DNA from: an uncultured Oscillospiraceae bacterium
Lineage (GTDB): Bacteria > Bacillota > Clostridia > Oscillospirales > Ruminococcaceae
Length of the DNA: 64,000 bases
NCBI GenBank assembly: GCA_910588145.1
Contig: CAJUPO010000008.1
Coordinates: forward strand, 1-64,000
Reading direction: 5' to 3'
Numbering within the stretch: position 1 is the first letter of the stretch; each line of letters begins with the position of its first letter. Of this stretch, positions 7,267 to 16,351 are shown in pieces. Under the pieces are notes generated by a model. The model did no database searches, was not told where the DNA came from, and was given only the letters and a program-made list of their open reading frames with translations. Position numbers and translations under genes: made by a program.

Positions 7267-9042
7267 TTATTCTTCAGTTGTAATTTTTATTCCTAAAATA
7301 TCAAGATTTTCCTTATCCACTGGTGCAGGGCATTCAGACATAAGCTCGCTTGCATTCTGAACCTTAGGGAAAGCGGTTACATCTCGAAGACTTTCAGCGC
7401 CGAGCATGACCATTGCAAGTCTGTCAAGACCTATTCCAAGACCGCCGTGAGGAGGTGCACCATATTTGTATGCGTCAACAAGGAAACCAAATTTCGCCTG
7501 GATTTCCTCATCTGTAAGACCCAAGGCCTGGAACATTTTCTGCTGCAGTTCGTAATCGGTTATACGAATGGAACCGGAAGACAGTTCTGTACCGTTTAGT
7601 ACAAGGTCGAAAGCTTTTGCAAATACTTTTTCCGGAGCATTATCAAGATATTGTATGCATTCGTCTTTCGGCATTGTAAACGGGTGATGCATTGCTGCAT
7701 AGCTTTTAGAATCTTCATCATATTCAAAAAACGGAAATTCAGTGATCCATAGGAAATTAAATTTATCTTCCGGAATAACATTAAGCTTTTTGGCAACATG
7801 AAGTCTTAATGTTCCGAGAACAGGGAGTGTAACCTTATTTTTATCGGCAATAATTAATGCTGTATCGCCCTTTTCACATTTGATTTTATTAAGAATTGCA
7901 GATATTTCATCTTCGTTCATGAATTTTGAAAATGAACATGAAGGTTTTTCGTCAACCCAGCGAATATAGGCAAGTCCTTTAGCGCCGATTCCACGGACCA
8001 TTTCAGTAAGCTTATCGATTTCTTTTCTGGTAAGTGTACCCGCTGAGTCTTTCGCTACAATTGCTCTGACGCTTCCGCCGTTCTTTACAGCGTCTGCAAA
8101 AACACCGAATCCGCAGTTTTCAACAATTTCAGAAATATCCTGTATTTCCATATCAAAACGAGTATCCGGTTTATCGGAGCCATATCGTTCCATAGCTTCA
8201 GTATAGCTAAGACGTTTAAATGGAGCAGGAATTTCCTTTTCAAGTACCTTTTTAAACAGATAAGAAATAAATCCTTCTGTCATTTCAAGAATATCATCTA
8301 CATCAACGAAAGACATTTCAAGGTCTATCTGTGTAAATTCAGGCTGACGGTCGGCACGAAGATCCTCGTCACGGAAGCATCTTGCAAGTTGTATGTATCT
8401 GTCCATACCCGCAATCATAAGAAGCTGTTTATAAATCTGAGGGGACTGAGGCAGGGCATAAAATTTACCGTTGTGTACTCTTGAAGGGATAAGATAATCT
8501 CTTGCACCTTCCGGAGTAGATTTCATCATCATAGGCGTTTCGATTTCGGTAAAGTCATTTGCATAGAAATATTCTCTTGCCGCCTGTGCAATTTTATGGC
8601 GTATTATTAGGTTATGCTGAAGAGGCTGACGGCGCAGATCAAGATACCTGTATTTTAAACGAAGTTCTTCATTAACCTTAGTATCGTTTGTTATTTCAAA
8701 AGGCGGAGTCTGAGCTTTAGCAAGTATTCTCAGTTCACTTACAATAATTTCAATTTCTCCGGTTTTAATTTCTTTGTTAATGCTTGCACGCTTTGCTGTT
8801 ACGCCTTTTGCCATAAGTACAAATTCACTTCTGCATGAAGCAGCCTTCTCAAAGACAGCCTTATCTGTACCGTCATTGAAAGCAAGCTGAACAATACCGG
8901 ATTTATCCCTAAGATCAATGAATATAAGATTTCCCAAATCTCTTATCTTCTGAACAAAGCCGCCAACAACAACTTCAATATTTTCTTGTGTAACTTCTCC
9001 GCAGTAATGGGTCCTTCTAAGACCGTTCATACTATCTGCCAT
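7267..9042 (-). CDS. aspS: Aspartyl-tRNA synthetase
   Basis: This 591-aa class II synthetase charges tRNA-Asp. Residues 1-110 form the anticodon-binding OB fold. The catalytic core has motif 2 (CFRDEDLRADRQPEFTQID) and motif 3 (GLGIGLDRLAMVMLG), with the bacterial GAD-type insertion between them. Length is normal for a bacterial enzyme. It follows hisS by 22 bp on the same strand, the same pairing as in Bacillus. No T-box leader precedes the pair here. Confidence 0.97.
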   Translation of the reverse strand: MADSMNGLRRTHYCGEVTQENIEVVVGGFVQKIRDLGNLIFIDLRDKSGIVQLAFNDGTDKAVFEKAASCRSEFVLMAKGVTAKRASINKEIKTGEIEIIVSELRILAKAQTPPFEITNDTKVNEELRLKYRYLDLRRQPLQHNLIIRHKIAQAAREYFYANDFTEIETPMMMKSTPEGARDYLIPSRVHNGKFYALPQSPQIYKQLLMIAGMDRYIQLARCFRDEDLRADRQPEFTQIDLEMSFVDVDDILEMTEGFISYLFKKVLEKEIPAPFKRLSYTEAMERYGSDKPDTRFDMEIQDISEIVENCGFGVFADAVKNGGSVRAIVAKDSAGTLTRKEIDKLTEMVRGIGAKGLAYIRWVDEKPSCSFSKFMNEDEISAILNKIKCEKGDTALIIADKNKVTLPVLGTLRLHVAKKLNVIPEDKFNFLWITEFPFFEYDEDSKSYAAMHHPFTMPKDECIQYLDNAPEKVFAKAFDLVLNGTELSSGSIRITDYELQQKMFQALGLTDEEIQAKFGFLVDAYKYGAPPHGGLGIGLDRLAMVMLGAESLRDVTAFPKVQNASELMSECPAPVDKENLDILGIKITTEE

Positions 9043-9064
9043 ACTTAAAAACTCCCTTATATTA

Positions 9065-10366
9065 TTATAAATCAGAAAGAATACCGCTGAACATACCGTC
9101 TACGGTAATATCAAGAAATTTACTGCTGAAATCATCGTCAAGCTTTATTTCAAGTTCCTCACCAGTCTTCATATTTTTCAGCTTAGCAATTTTGGAGTTA
9201 ATTTCATTTTCTCCAAATACCATGGTGAATTTAGCTTTAATCTTATCCGAATATTTCATCTGAGATTTTAGGCTTCTGCCCACAGTGTCGTACTCTACCC
9301 AGAAGCCATCTTTTCGCAGTGTATGTGCAAGCTTCATTGCTTCCGGAACAGCAGCTTCGTCCATTGGAGCAATATAAAGAGTACAGCTGTCCTCAGTATC
9401 AAATTCAATTCCCTGATTTTCCATTGTAAGGATAAGTCTTTCAAGACCCATAGCAAAACCCAGTGCAGGGGTAGGATGTCCTCCCAATTCCTGAATAAGT
9501 CCGTCATATCTTCCGCCGCCGCATATGGTTCCTTGTGCGCCTATATCTGTTGTTACAAATTCAAACACTGTCTTTGTATAATAATCAAGTCCTCTGACAA
9601 TTGTAGGATCAACTGTATAAATAATTCCCAGATTGTCAAGGTATCCTTTAAGTTTATTAAAGTGTTCGCTGCATTCCTCACAAAGAAAATCGAGAATAAC
9701 GGGAGCATCCTTAGCTATTTCAGAGCACACCGGACTTTTGCAGTCGAGGATTCTCATAGGATTTTTATCAAGTCTTGAAAGACAAGTTTCGCACAGATCT
9801 GATTTTCTGTTTTCAAAAAATCCTTTGAGAGCCTTATGGTATTCAGCTCTGCATTCAGGACAGCCAATAGAATTAATTTTTAATTCAGTATTTTTTATTC
9901 CCAGAGTCTTTATAATTTCATACGCAAGAGAAATAATATCTGCGTCAGCAGAAGGCTTAGCACTTCCTGCCATTTCAAGACCGAATTGATGAAATTCACG
10001 AAGTCTTCCTGCCTGCGGTCTTTCGTGACGGAAGCAGGAAAGTATGTAATAAGCTTTCTGAGGCATAGCGTCATTGAGCATACCATTTTGCAGCATGGCT
10101 CTGATTGTGCCGGCAGTACCCTCCGGACGGAGAGTAAATTTAGTTTCCTTAGCAATAACAGAGTACATTTCTTTCTGTACAACATCGGTGGTTTCACCCA
10201 CTGAACGCTGAAACAGTTCTGTATTTTCAAAAGTAGGAATGCGTATTTCCTTGAAACCGTAGCAGGAAGCAACTTCCTTTACCACGTGTTCAACCGTATG
10301 CCATTTAGCAATATTTTTAGGTGTAACATCTTCTGTTCCATTAGGTCTTTTAATTAATAATGCCAT
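9065..10366 (-). CDS. hisS: Histidyl-tRNA synthetase
   Basis: This 433-aa class II enzyme charges tRNA-His. Motif 2 is CFRHERPQAGRLREFHQFG, the histidine-specific motif is VRGLDYYTKTVFEF, and motif 3 is ALGFAMGLERLIL. A cysteine-rich insertion (CPEC, CETC, then CEEC, about residues 170-235) suggests a bound zinc, as seen in some clostridial relatives. The AGGAGG ribosome site lies 7 bases before the ATG. It forms a pair with aspS. The gene upstream is mgsA, with a hairpin between them. Confidence 0.96.
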   Translation of the reverse strand: MALLIKRPNGTEDVTPKNIAKWHTVEHVVKEVASCYGFKEIRIPTFENTELFQRSVGETTDVVQKEMYSVIAKETKFTLRPEGTAGTIRAMLQNGMLNDAMPQKAYYILSCFRHERPQAGRLREFHQFGLEMAGSAKPSADADIISLAYEIIKTLGIKNTELKINSIGCPECRAEYHKALKGFFENRKSDLCETCLSRLDKNPMRILDCKSPVCSEIAKDAPVILDFLCEECSEHFNKLKGYLDNLGIIYTVDPTIVRGLDYYTKTVFEFVTTDIGAQGTICGGGRYDGLIQELGGHPTPALGFAMGLERLILTMENQGIEFDTEDSCTLYIAPMDEAAVPEAMKLAHTLRKDGFWVEYDTVGRSLKSQMKYSDKIKAKFTMVFGENEINSKIAKLKNMKTGEELEIKLDDDFSSKFLDITVDGMFSGILSDL

Positions 10367-10394
10367 AAAAAGCCTCCTGATTGGCGGTAATAAT

Positions 10395-10428
10395 ATTGTT
10401 AAAATCGTCCCGTATTAATGGGACGATT
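10395..10428 (-). terminator. Hairpin downstream of mgsA
   Basis: AATCGTCCC pairs with GGGACGATT around an 8-base loop, followed on the minus strand by a short T run. It lies between the mgsA stop and the hisS ribosome site, so it may reduce readthrough into hisS-aspS. Confidence 0.65.
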
Positions 10429-10436
10429 AAATGGTT

Positions 10437-10826
10437 TTATATGGTGGGGTTTCCGATCTGACGCCAGTCCAAATCGCCTCGTTCGAGAGCCATTATCAAA
10501 GCTTCAGCCGTAGCTATATTTGTTGCAACAGGAATATTGTGAACGTCGCACAGCCTGAGCAAATCAGATATTTTAGGGTTTCTCGGATCTCTGAAGAAAA
10601 GAAGAACATCAACTTCATTGCATGAAATTCTTGAGCCGATCTGTTCTCCGCCGCCCTGAGAGCCGCCGAGATAGCGATGTATATCAAGACCGGTAGCTTC
10701 GCTTACAAGCTTTCCTGTTGTTCCGGTAGCGCATAGGTTACATTTTGAAAGTATTCCGCAGTAAGCTATACAGAACTGAACCATAAGTTCCTTTTTTGAA
10801 TCGTGAGCTATTAGTGCTATTGTCAT
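10437..10826 (-). CDS. mgsA: Methylglyoxal synthase
   Basis: This 129-aa enzyme turns dihydroxyacetone phosphate into methylglyoxal and phosphate, a bypass that frees phosphate when glycolytic intermediates build up. ALIAHDSKK at the N terminus, the phosphate-binding TGTTG, GGSQGGGEQIG, the catalytic Asp region VDVLLFFRDP and HNIPVATNIATAE are all family hallmarks. Length is slightly shorter than the E. coli protein (152 aa) but usual for Firmicutes. It has its own promoter at 10927-10955 and is followed by hisS-aspS. Confidence 0.95.
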   Translation of the reverse strand: MTIALIAHDSKKELMVQFCIAYCGILSKCNLCATGTTGKLVSEATGLDIHRYLGGSQGGGEQIGSRISCNEVDVLLFFRDPRNPKISDLLRLCDVHNIPVATNIATAEALIMALERGDLDWRQIGNPTI

Positions 10827-10924
10827 TTTCTTATCCTTTCTGTTACAGATTGAAGTGATAAAATATATTTCAGTAAAATATTTTACAGATAAAGAGCGAA
10901 AATTCTCTATAATAAAACATAAAA

Positions 10925-10968
10925 ATATTATGAATCATTGCTTTTTCTCTGTCAATAATTCATAATAT
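10925..10968 (-). promoter_or_regulatory. mgsA promoter within a 16-bp inverted repeat
   Basis: On the minus strand TTGACA (10955-10950), 17 bp and CATAAT (10932-10927) form a promoter. The same segment is an inverted repeat with 16-nt arms at 10925-10940 and 10953-10968 and one mismatch. The arms cover the -10 box and most of the -35 box. This may be a regulator operator, or the hairpin may act as a second terminator for the upstream operon, since T-rich DNA follows it. Confidence 0.65.
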
Positions 10969-11083
10969 ATTATATCATAAAAAACATAAAAATTAAAGTG
11001 GAATTTTTCATAATTATCAAAATCGTTGATATTGAACTATTGAAGATGTTAGTATTTATCTATTTTACACAAAAAAAGTGGAA

Positions 11084-11119
11084 AAATAAAGAAGTCTTAC
11101 TTGATACAAATAAGACTTC
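11084..11119 (-). terminator. Terminator of mreB-mreC-mreD-PBP2 operon
   Basis: GAAGTCTTA (11091-11099) pairs with TAAGACTTC (11111-11119), and the minus strand continues with TTTATTTTT. It lies 9 bp past the PBP2 stop. Confidence 0.85.
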
Positions 11120-11127
11120 ATGTAATA

Positions 11128-13242
11128 TTATTCTTCAGTTGGATCGGTTTCGTCAGCAGCAGCAGTTGTTTCTTGTGTCGGATCAGTATTTTCAGGATTT
11201 TTTGTTGGTTCAGTGGCAGTTTCCTTAATAAATTTTATTTTTTCATCGCCGACCTTTTCATCAGAATAGTGTTTGTAATAAGTTTCAATAATACTTCTTA
11301 TCATATATTTTGAATACTCACCGCCTTCAACGATTCCAGCAAATGCAATCTGAGGATCGTGTGCCGGAGCAAAACCGATAAAGCAACTGTCTGTTACGGA
11401 TTTTCCGTCACGTGTGTTCTGAGGAGTACCTGTTTTTATAGCCACATCAAATCCAAGATTTGTCAGGGAATAATCATATGGCATATTATTTTCAGAAGCC
11501 TGTATCATTCCGTCAACAATGTAGTCATATACATAACCATAATTCAGATCAATCTGTTCTGCTACCTTTGGTTCGGTTTTCTTTAATTCTTCCGTCATTG
11601 AGTAATCATAGATTCCCTCAACCAAGTGCGGAGTATATCTGACACCTCGGTTTGCGATAGTTGAGGCAACGCATGCCATTTGAAGGGGAGTAACGGCAAC
11701 TTCTGACTGTCCGATTGAAGCCTGAAGAACCTGGCCTACTGTCCAGTCTGCGCCAAGTGCGTCGAAGGTTTCAGGATTAGCAATGTATCCGGCATAGTCG
11801 CCGGTTTCGATACCGGTATGCTGACCGTATCCGTAAGCGGTAGCGTAATCTGAGATTGAATCAATTCCAAGTCGGCGTCCAAGCTCATAGAAATATATGT
11901 TGCATGATACTCTCAGCGCTCTTGCAACAGAAATGTCATTATGATATCCTGTACAGCCGACAGTGATATCATAAAAGTCATATTTCATTTTACAGTTATA
12001 AGTAGATTCTCCGTTGACAATACCCTCATTTAGTCCGGCTGTTGCAGTAATAGTTTTAAATGTTGAGCCTGGACGGTAAAGACCGCAGGTAGCACGGTTT
12101 AAAAGCGGGTTATTGTCAGATTCAAGAATTTCATTATACTTAGATTTATACTCCATCAAATTATATGTGGGAGTTGTTGCCATTCCAAGCACTGCGTTAT
12201 CCTTAACATCAAGTACAACGAGTGAGCCGCAGGAAACATCCTTGTATTCAGCGGATGAGCCGTTCAGATATGTTATAAATCCCTCAAGAAGCGACTGTAA
12301 ATCCTGTTGAAATTCGCTGTTAACAGTTAGCTTTACTGTATGACCGCCCTTAGGTTCTTTAGTAATATCTGCCGATGTTACAGCACCGTTTGTTATAGTA
12401 ATTGTTTTAGTTCCGTCTTTTCCCCTAAGTTCTGATTCAAGCGCCTGTTCTATACCGTTTTTGCCAACCTGGTCGTTCATGGCATAACCTTTGGCCTTTA
12501 ATTCTTCATATTCTTCAGCAAAGATCGGTCCTACGCTTCCTATTTCATGCGGGATAACATTGCCTTGAGCAATATATCTTACGGCGTCTTCAACAATATC
12601 GATTCCCTTAAGCTTTACGCCGAGCTCCTTTAGTTTTGTAACGACTTCAATAGGTACATCTTCACACAGTGTATAAGTATTGTTGATAGAAAAGTCACGA
12701 AGCTTCATTTCGTATCTTATGCCTGCAAGGATACGCTGTTCTTCCGGAGTATAAAGCTCTGCTGATATTTCATAGTCATCTATAATTTTATCTATGCAGT
12801 TTTCAGCAGTTGCATAAACGTTAACGCCGATAAGGCTTTTAAGCTTTTCAACATCAGCGTCGCTGTTCTTTTTAAATTCATATGGAGTCTTTTTAGAAAT
12901 TGGGATAGTTTCTATCCATTCGAGCTTATAGGCACTAAGTATATCGAGGGTATTAAGGAGAATTTCATTTCCCTCTTTATTATCAGCAGGGAAGAAAGCG
13001 TCGTCAATAATTACATTATAGCCTACTTTATTATCAACAATAGGTTTTCCCGAATTATCAACAATAATTCCTCTTGTGCTTTTAATATTCTGAGTATAGA
13101 TTGATATATTTTCAGCTTCCTGAAGATAAGCGTCACCGTTTACGATCTGAATCGTCATAAGCCTAATACAGCCGAGAGCAACGGCAATAACAACCAGTAT
13201 CACCATTAAAGCTACTCTTAATCTTTCAAAAATTTCTTTCAT
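11128..13242 (-). CDS. Penicillin-binding protein 2 (elongation transpeptidase)
   Basis: This 704-aa class B penicillin-binding protein crosslinks side-wall peptidoglycan with the Mre complex. Residues 10-30 are the membrane anchor and a dimerisation/pedestal region follows. The transpeptidase domain has the active-site Ser393 in PGSTFK, SCN at 446-448 and KTG at 603-605. It is last in the mreB-mreC-mreD operon, which assigns it to elongation rather than division. The C terminus (about residues 660-704) is an acidic tail rich in Thr, Pro and Glu, ending ETDPTEE, that the enzyme domain does not need. A similar tail is found on MreC. Confidence 0.94.
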   Translation of the reverse strand: MKEIFERLRVALMVILVVIAVALGCIRLMTIQIVNGDAYLQEAENISIYTQNIKSTRGIIVDNSGKPIVDNKVGYNVIIDDAFFPADNKEGNEILLNTLDILSAYKLEWIETIPISKKTPYEFKKNSDADVEKLKSLIGVNVYATAENCIDKIIDDYEISAELYTPEEQRILAGIRYEMKLRDFSINNTYTLCEDVPIEVVTKLKELGVKLKGIDIVEDAVRYIAQGNVIPHEIGSVGPIFAEEYEELKAKGYAMNDQVGKNGIEQALESELRGKDGTKTITITNGAVTSADITKEPKGGHTVKLTVNSEFQQDLQSLLEGFITYLNGSSAEYKDVSCGSLVVLDVKDNAVLGMATTPTYNLMEYKSKYNEILESDNNPLLNRATCGLYRPGSTFKTITATAGLNEGIVNGESTYNCKMKYDFYDITVGCTGYHNDISVARALRVSCNIYFYELGRRLGIDSISDYATAYGYGQHTGIETGDYAGYIANPETFDALGADWTVGQVLQASIGQSEVAVTPLQMACVASTIANRGVRYTPHLVEGIYDYSMTEELKKTEPKVAEQIDLNYGYVYDYIVDGMIQASENNMPYDYSLTNLGFDVAIKTGTPQNTRDGKSVTDSCFIGFAPAHDPQIAFAGIVEGGEYSKYMIRSIIETYYKHYSDEKVGDEKIKFIKETATEPTKNPENTDPTQETTAAADETDPTEE

Positions 13243-13267
13243 GCTTTACCTTTCTGTGAATCGTTTA

Positions 13268-13822
13268 TCATAGCTTCATTGCTTCTTCTGCTATCTTAGA
13301 CTTTTTCGGGTAAAATCTTTTTTGAACAGGTTTTACCAAAAGATAAATCGGTACAGAAGCTATAACAGTATACAATATAGACGGCAGTGAAATGTGTCTG
13401 AACACATATCCTGTCCCCTCATAATCCCACATGGCGTACATAAAAAAGTAATCAAGCAGCTGATAAACAGAACTAAAAACAGCTGTAAGCCAAATAATAT
13501 TTAAAATATTCTGAAATAGCAGATGCTTGAAAAGAAGAACGGAAGTAACACAAATTGCGATAATAATTACTGAACTATAACCGAAGATACGTCCGCAGGT
13601 GGCGTCTATCAGAAGTCCGCACGCACCGCCGAGAACGGCGGCAGGGTATTCGCCTTCAATCATGCAAATGCAGATACAAAGGGGAATAAAATAAATCGGT
13701 TTTACACTTCGTCCTACATTCATAAGAACTGCGGAAGCAAATACAAGAAGTATGTAGATTGTCCATCGTACTGCGGCATAATATCTGATTTTCTGTAATC
13801 TTGTTGCGTTCTTAAGATCCAT
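13268..13822 (-). CDS. mreD: Rod shape-determining protein MreD
   Basis: This 184-aa integral membrane protein has several hydrophobic segments and belongs to the elongation complex, linking MreC and the PBP to the membrane. Identity rests on size, membrane topology and position: the ATG overlaps the mreC stop by one base and PBP2 follows after 25 bp. CICMIEGEYPAAVLGGACGLLIDA matches the conserved MreD segment with a Gly-rich turn and Asp. The C terminus is basic. MreD proteins are weakly conserved, so context carries much of the call. Confidence 0.9.
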   Translation of the reverse strand: MDLKNATRLQKIRYYAAVRWTIYILLVFASAVLMNVGRSVKPIYFIPLCICICMIEGEYPAAVLGGACGLLIDATCGRIFGYSSVIIIAICVTSVLLFKHLLFQNILNIIWLTAVFSSVYQLLDYFFMYAMWDYEGTGYVFRHISLPSILYTVIASVPIYLLVKPVQKRFYPKKSKIAEEAMKL

Positions 13823-14868
13823 CAGTCTTCACCGCTTTCCGTCGGATCAGTTTCATTATCGATCTGATCCGGTTCAGTTTCATCAGGATTATCTGTTGGG
13901 TCATCCTGTAAATTATCACTATTATTGTCAGAATCAGTAGTAGTAGTTTCTGTTGTATCAGTAGCATCCGGCGGAGCCGCCTGGTCGGCAGCAGTGCCCA
14001 GATTTCCAGGTGTAATAGGATTTTCACGTTCACTTCTGTCGAAATCTGTAATGACCATTACATTATTGATTTTTCCGGAATCAACTGCCGGTTTTATTAC
14101 AGCATAAGAATTTAGACCGCTTTCTTCAATTCCTGTTTCTGTAACATATCCTATTACATATCCCTGAGGAAACTGTCCGCTGTTACCGGAAGTTATGATA
14201 AGGTCGCCTTCTTTGATGGTGTTTTCCTTGTCGATATAGATCATCTTGCATTTTCCGTCGGCAGCGAAGCTAAGGCTTCCTTCAACAATACCGGTATCAC
14301 GGCTTTCAACGCAAAGCCCGCCTATTGAGAGCTCAGGAGAAAGAATAGTCTGAACCGTTGAATACGATTTTGCAACTTCTGTTATAATTCCTACAAGCCC
14401 CTCAGAAGTTACAACAGGATCGTAAAGTTCTATACCGTCTTTTGAACCTTTGTCTATAACGAATGTTCCGTAAGGATCGTTTGCCATTCTTGAAATAATA
14501 GTGCAGGGGGGAGAGAGTTCAAAGTCTTCATTTTCCTCTTTAATACCGATAAACTTTCTAAGATCCTCTATTTCAGATTTCATATCCTCATATTCTATAA
14601 GCCTTGCGTTAAGTCCGGCAACCTTTTGCCTAAGTTCCTGATTTTCCTTTTCATAATCTTCGGCATTTATAAAGAGGTCGACTACCAGTGAAACCTTATC
14701 GGATATTCCATTGGAAAATTTTCTTATAGGGTTCAAAATAGAATTTACAACCTGGGAACTGCTTGAGGCTTTTCCGTCCTTAGTAACAGAAAACAGCGCT
14801 ATACCAAGAAAAAAAGCTGTAATACATAAAATGATCTTGAATCTGACGCTTTTAAAAAACTGCCCCAC
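13822..14868 (-). CDS. mreC: Rod shape-determining protein MreC
   Basis: This 348-aa protein is anchored by one N-terminal membrane helix (about residues 10-29), followed by a coiled coil (about 65-105) and the beta-barrel domains of MreC (about 115-275) that scaffold PBP2 outside the membrane. The start is GTG, chosen by an AGGAGG site 9 bases upstream; a nearby ATG is out of frame. The final 70 or so residues are a low-complexity Thr/Asp/Glu/Pro tail ending TDPTESGED, absent from the structural core of the family. Confidence 0.94.
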   Translation of the reverse strand: MGQFFKSVRFKIILCITAFFLGIALFSVTKDGKASSSSQVVNSILNPIRKFSNGISDKVSLVVDLFINAEDYEKENQELRQKVAGLNARLIEYEDMKSEIEDLRKFIGIKEENEDFELSPPCTIISRMANDPYGTFVIDKGSKDGIELYDPVVTSEGLVGIITEVAKSYSTVQTILSPELSIGGLCVESRDTGIVEGSLSFAADGKCKMIYIDKENTIKEGDLIITSGNSGQFPQGYVIGYVTETGIEESGLNSYAVIKPAVDSGKINNVMVITDFDRSERENPITPGNLGTAADQAAPPDATDTTETTTTDSDNNSDNLQDDPTDNPDETEPDQIDNETDPTESGED

Positions 14869-14918
14869 ATTCCTGCCTCCTTTCTAATTTTTGAAAAGGC
14901 GGGATAATCCGCCTGTTA

Positions 14919-15935
14919 TCAGTAGTAATGTGCGTCGTCGTTAAGTGCGTCTTCAAACTTGTCAAAATCCTCAAGAATTTTTCCGGTTCCCTCAGCAACG
15001 CAGTCCAGAGGAAATTCTGCGATATATACAGGCATACCGGTCTCTCTGTTTATCAGCTTATCAAGACCTCTTAGAAGAGCTCCGCCGCCGGCTAAAGTAA
15101 TTCCCTGATCTATAATGTCAGATGAAAGCTCCGGAGGAGTTTCTTCCAGCGTTACCTTGATAGCGTCAATAACTCTTGCGAGAGGCTCGGTTAGAGCGTC
15201 TCTTATTTCAGTCGAAGTAACTGTAATATTCTCAGGCAGACCATTAAGAAGATTTCTGCCTTTAATCTCCATAGTTTTTTCATTTTCGCTGGGATAAGCC
15301 GAACCAATCTCAATTTTTATATTTTCAGCAGTTCGTTCGCCAATGAGAAGATTATATTTCTTCTTGATAAAGTTAATAATTGACTTATCAAATTCATCAC
15401 CGGCAACTCTTACCGAGCGTGATGTAACGATACCCCTAAGAGAGATTACAGCTACTTCGCTGGTACCTCCGCCGATGTCAACTATCATGCTGCCGGATGG
15501 TTCAGCAACGGGAAGTCCTGCACCCACTGCTGCTGCCATAGGTTCTTCTACTATGAAAACTCTGTTGGCTCCGGCCTTTTCAGCGGCTTCTTTTACTGCT
15601 CTTTTTTCAACGGCAGTCACCCCAGAAGGTATGCAGATTATGACTCTTGCTTTGGTAAAGAACGTTCCTCTCAATGCTTTTCTTATAAATTCCTGAAGAA
15701 GAATGGTAGTTGTATCAAAGTCTGCAATAACGCCGTCCTTAAGTGGGCGTACAGCGACAATAGAGCCTGGAGTTCTACCAATAACTTCTTTTGCTTTTTT
15801 TCCGACATAACGAGCCTTGTCGGTTCTTGTATCAACCGCAACAACGGATGGTTCTCTGATAATAATACCTTTTCCTCTCATATAAACAAGAGTATTTGCT
15901 GTTCCAAGATCTATTCCAATATCCTTAGTGAACAT
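14919..15935 (-). CDS. mreB: Rod shape-determining protein MreB
   Basis: This 338-aa bacterial actin polymerises under the membrane and guides side-wall synthesis. Nucleotide-binding segments are visible: IGIDLGTANTLVY near the N terminus, IVDIGGGTSEVAVISL (phosphate 2) and LAGGGALLRGLD (adenosine). Length is normal and the C terminus EDALNDDAHYY is acidic. It is first in the four-gene rod operon, with its promoter at 16003-16031. Confidence 0.97.
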   Translation of the reverse strand: MFTKDIGIDLGTANTLVYMRGKGIIIREPSVVAVDTRTDKARYVGKKAKEVIGRTPGSIVAVRPLKDGVIADFDTTTILLQEFIRKALRGTFFTKARVIICIPSGVTAVEKRAVKEAAEKAGANRVFIVEEPMAAAVGAGLPVAEPSGSMIVDIGGGTSEVAVISLRGIVTSRSVRVAGDEFDKSIINFIKKKYNLLIGERTAENIKIEIGSAYPSENEKTMEIKGRNLLNGLPENITVTSTEIRDALTEPLARVIDAIKVTLEETPPELSSDIIDQGITLAGGGALLRGLDKLINRETGMPVYIAEFPLDCVAEGTGKILEDFDKFEDALNDDAHYY

Positions 15936-16002
15936 TCTTTGTTTTCTCTCCTTCGTTTCTTCTGTTTTCTTCCTTTTTGTGTTCAGTTTGCAGTATAGTT
16001 TT

Positions 16003-16031
16003 ATTATACCACCAAATACAGGATTTCACAA
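16003..16031 (-). promoter_or_regulatory. Promoter of the mre operon
   Basis: On the minus strand TTGTGA (16031-16026), 17 bp ending in an extended TGG, and TATAAT (16008-16003) lie about 70 bp before mreB. The -35 box is imperfect. Confidence 0.75.
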
Positions 16032-16070
16032 CATAAAAAAATAAAAAAAGGAAAAATCCCTGTATGTACA

Positions 16071-16331
16071 TTATGCGTTAAGCAGTTTCAATACCTTTGG
16101 ATAAGCTATAACTGCTATAACAGTCATAATAATCTGAGCAATATTTATAGAAAGATCAAAACCGAAGGTAAATTTAATTACCGGTAAGTCAAAATCAGAA
16201 GGCTGCATACTGAGGCTTTTGGAATAACCGAGCCACTTAAGGGTTTCAACGCCGTCTACATTTTTACCGATTATCGACCCAAGAATCAAAGCCGCAATAA
16301 TTAGAATAATCAGTGTAATTTTCTTTTTCAT
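16071..16331 (-). CDS. DUF4321-type small membrane protein
   Basis: This 86-aa protein has a hydrophobic N-terminal helix (residues 5-22) ending GSIIGKN, a short polar loop, a segment KFTFGFDLSINIAQIIM, and a second membrane helix at the C terminus. The pattern fits the DUF4321 family of Firmicutes, often found near cell-wall genes. No function is established. It lies between dut and the mre operon on the same strand, 20 bp after dut, and may be co-transcribed with zapA-U32-dut. Confidence 0.7.
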   Translation of the reverse strand: MKKKITLIILIIAALILGSIIGKNVDGVETLKWLGYSKSLSMQPSDFDLPVIKFTFGFDLSINIAQIIMTVIAVIAYPKVLKLLNA

Positions 16332-16351
16332 TATTAAGTGCCTTTCGTAAA

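Larger units (their letters stand above)
10827..11127. other. Intergenic region between PBP2 operon end and mgsA
   Basis: This 301-bp gap contains the terminator of the mreB-PBP2 operon (11084-11119), the mgsA promoter laid within an inverted repeat (10925-10968), and about 95 bases of mgsA leader. The stretch 10975-11080 is AT-rich with no feature I can support. Confidence 0.6.

Noticed and set aside
10367..10436. T-box leader before hisS-aspS
   Set aside because: The gap to mgsA is too short and has no T-box sequence (AGGGTGGNACCGCG-like).
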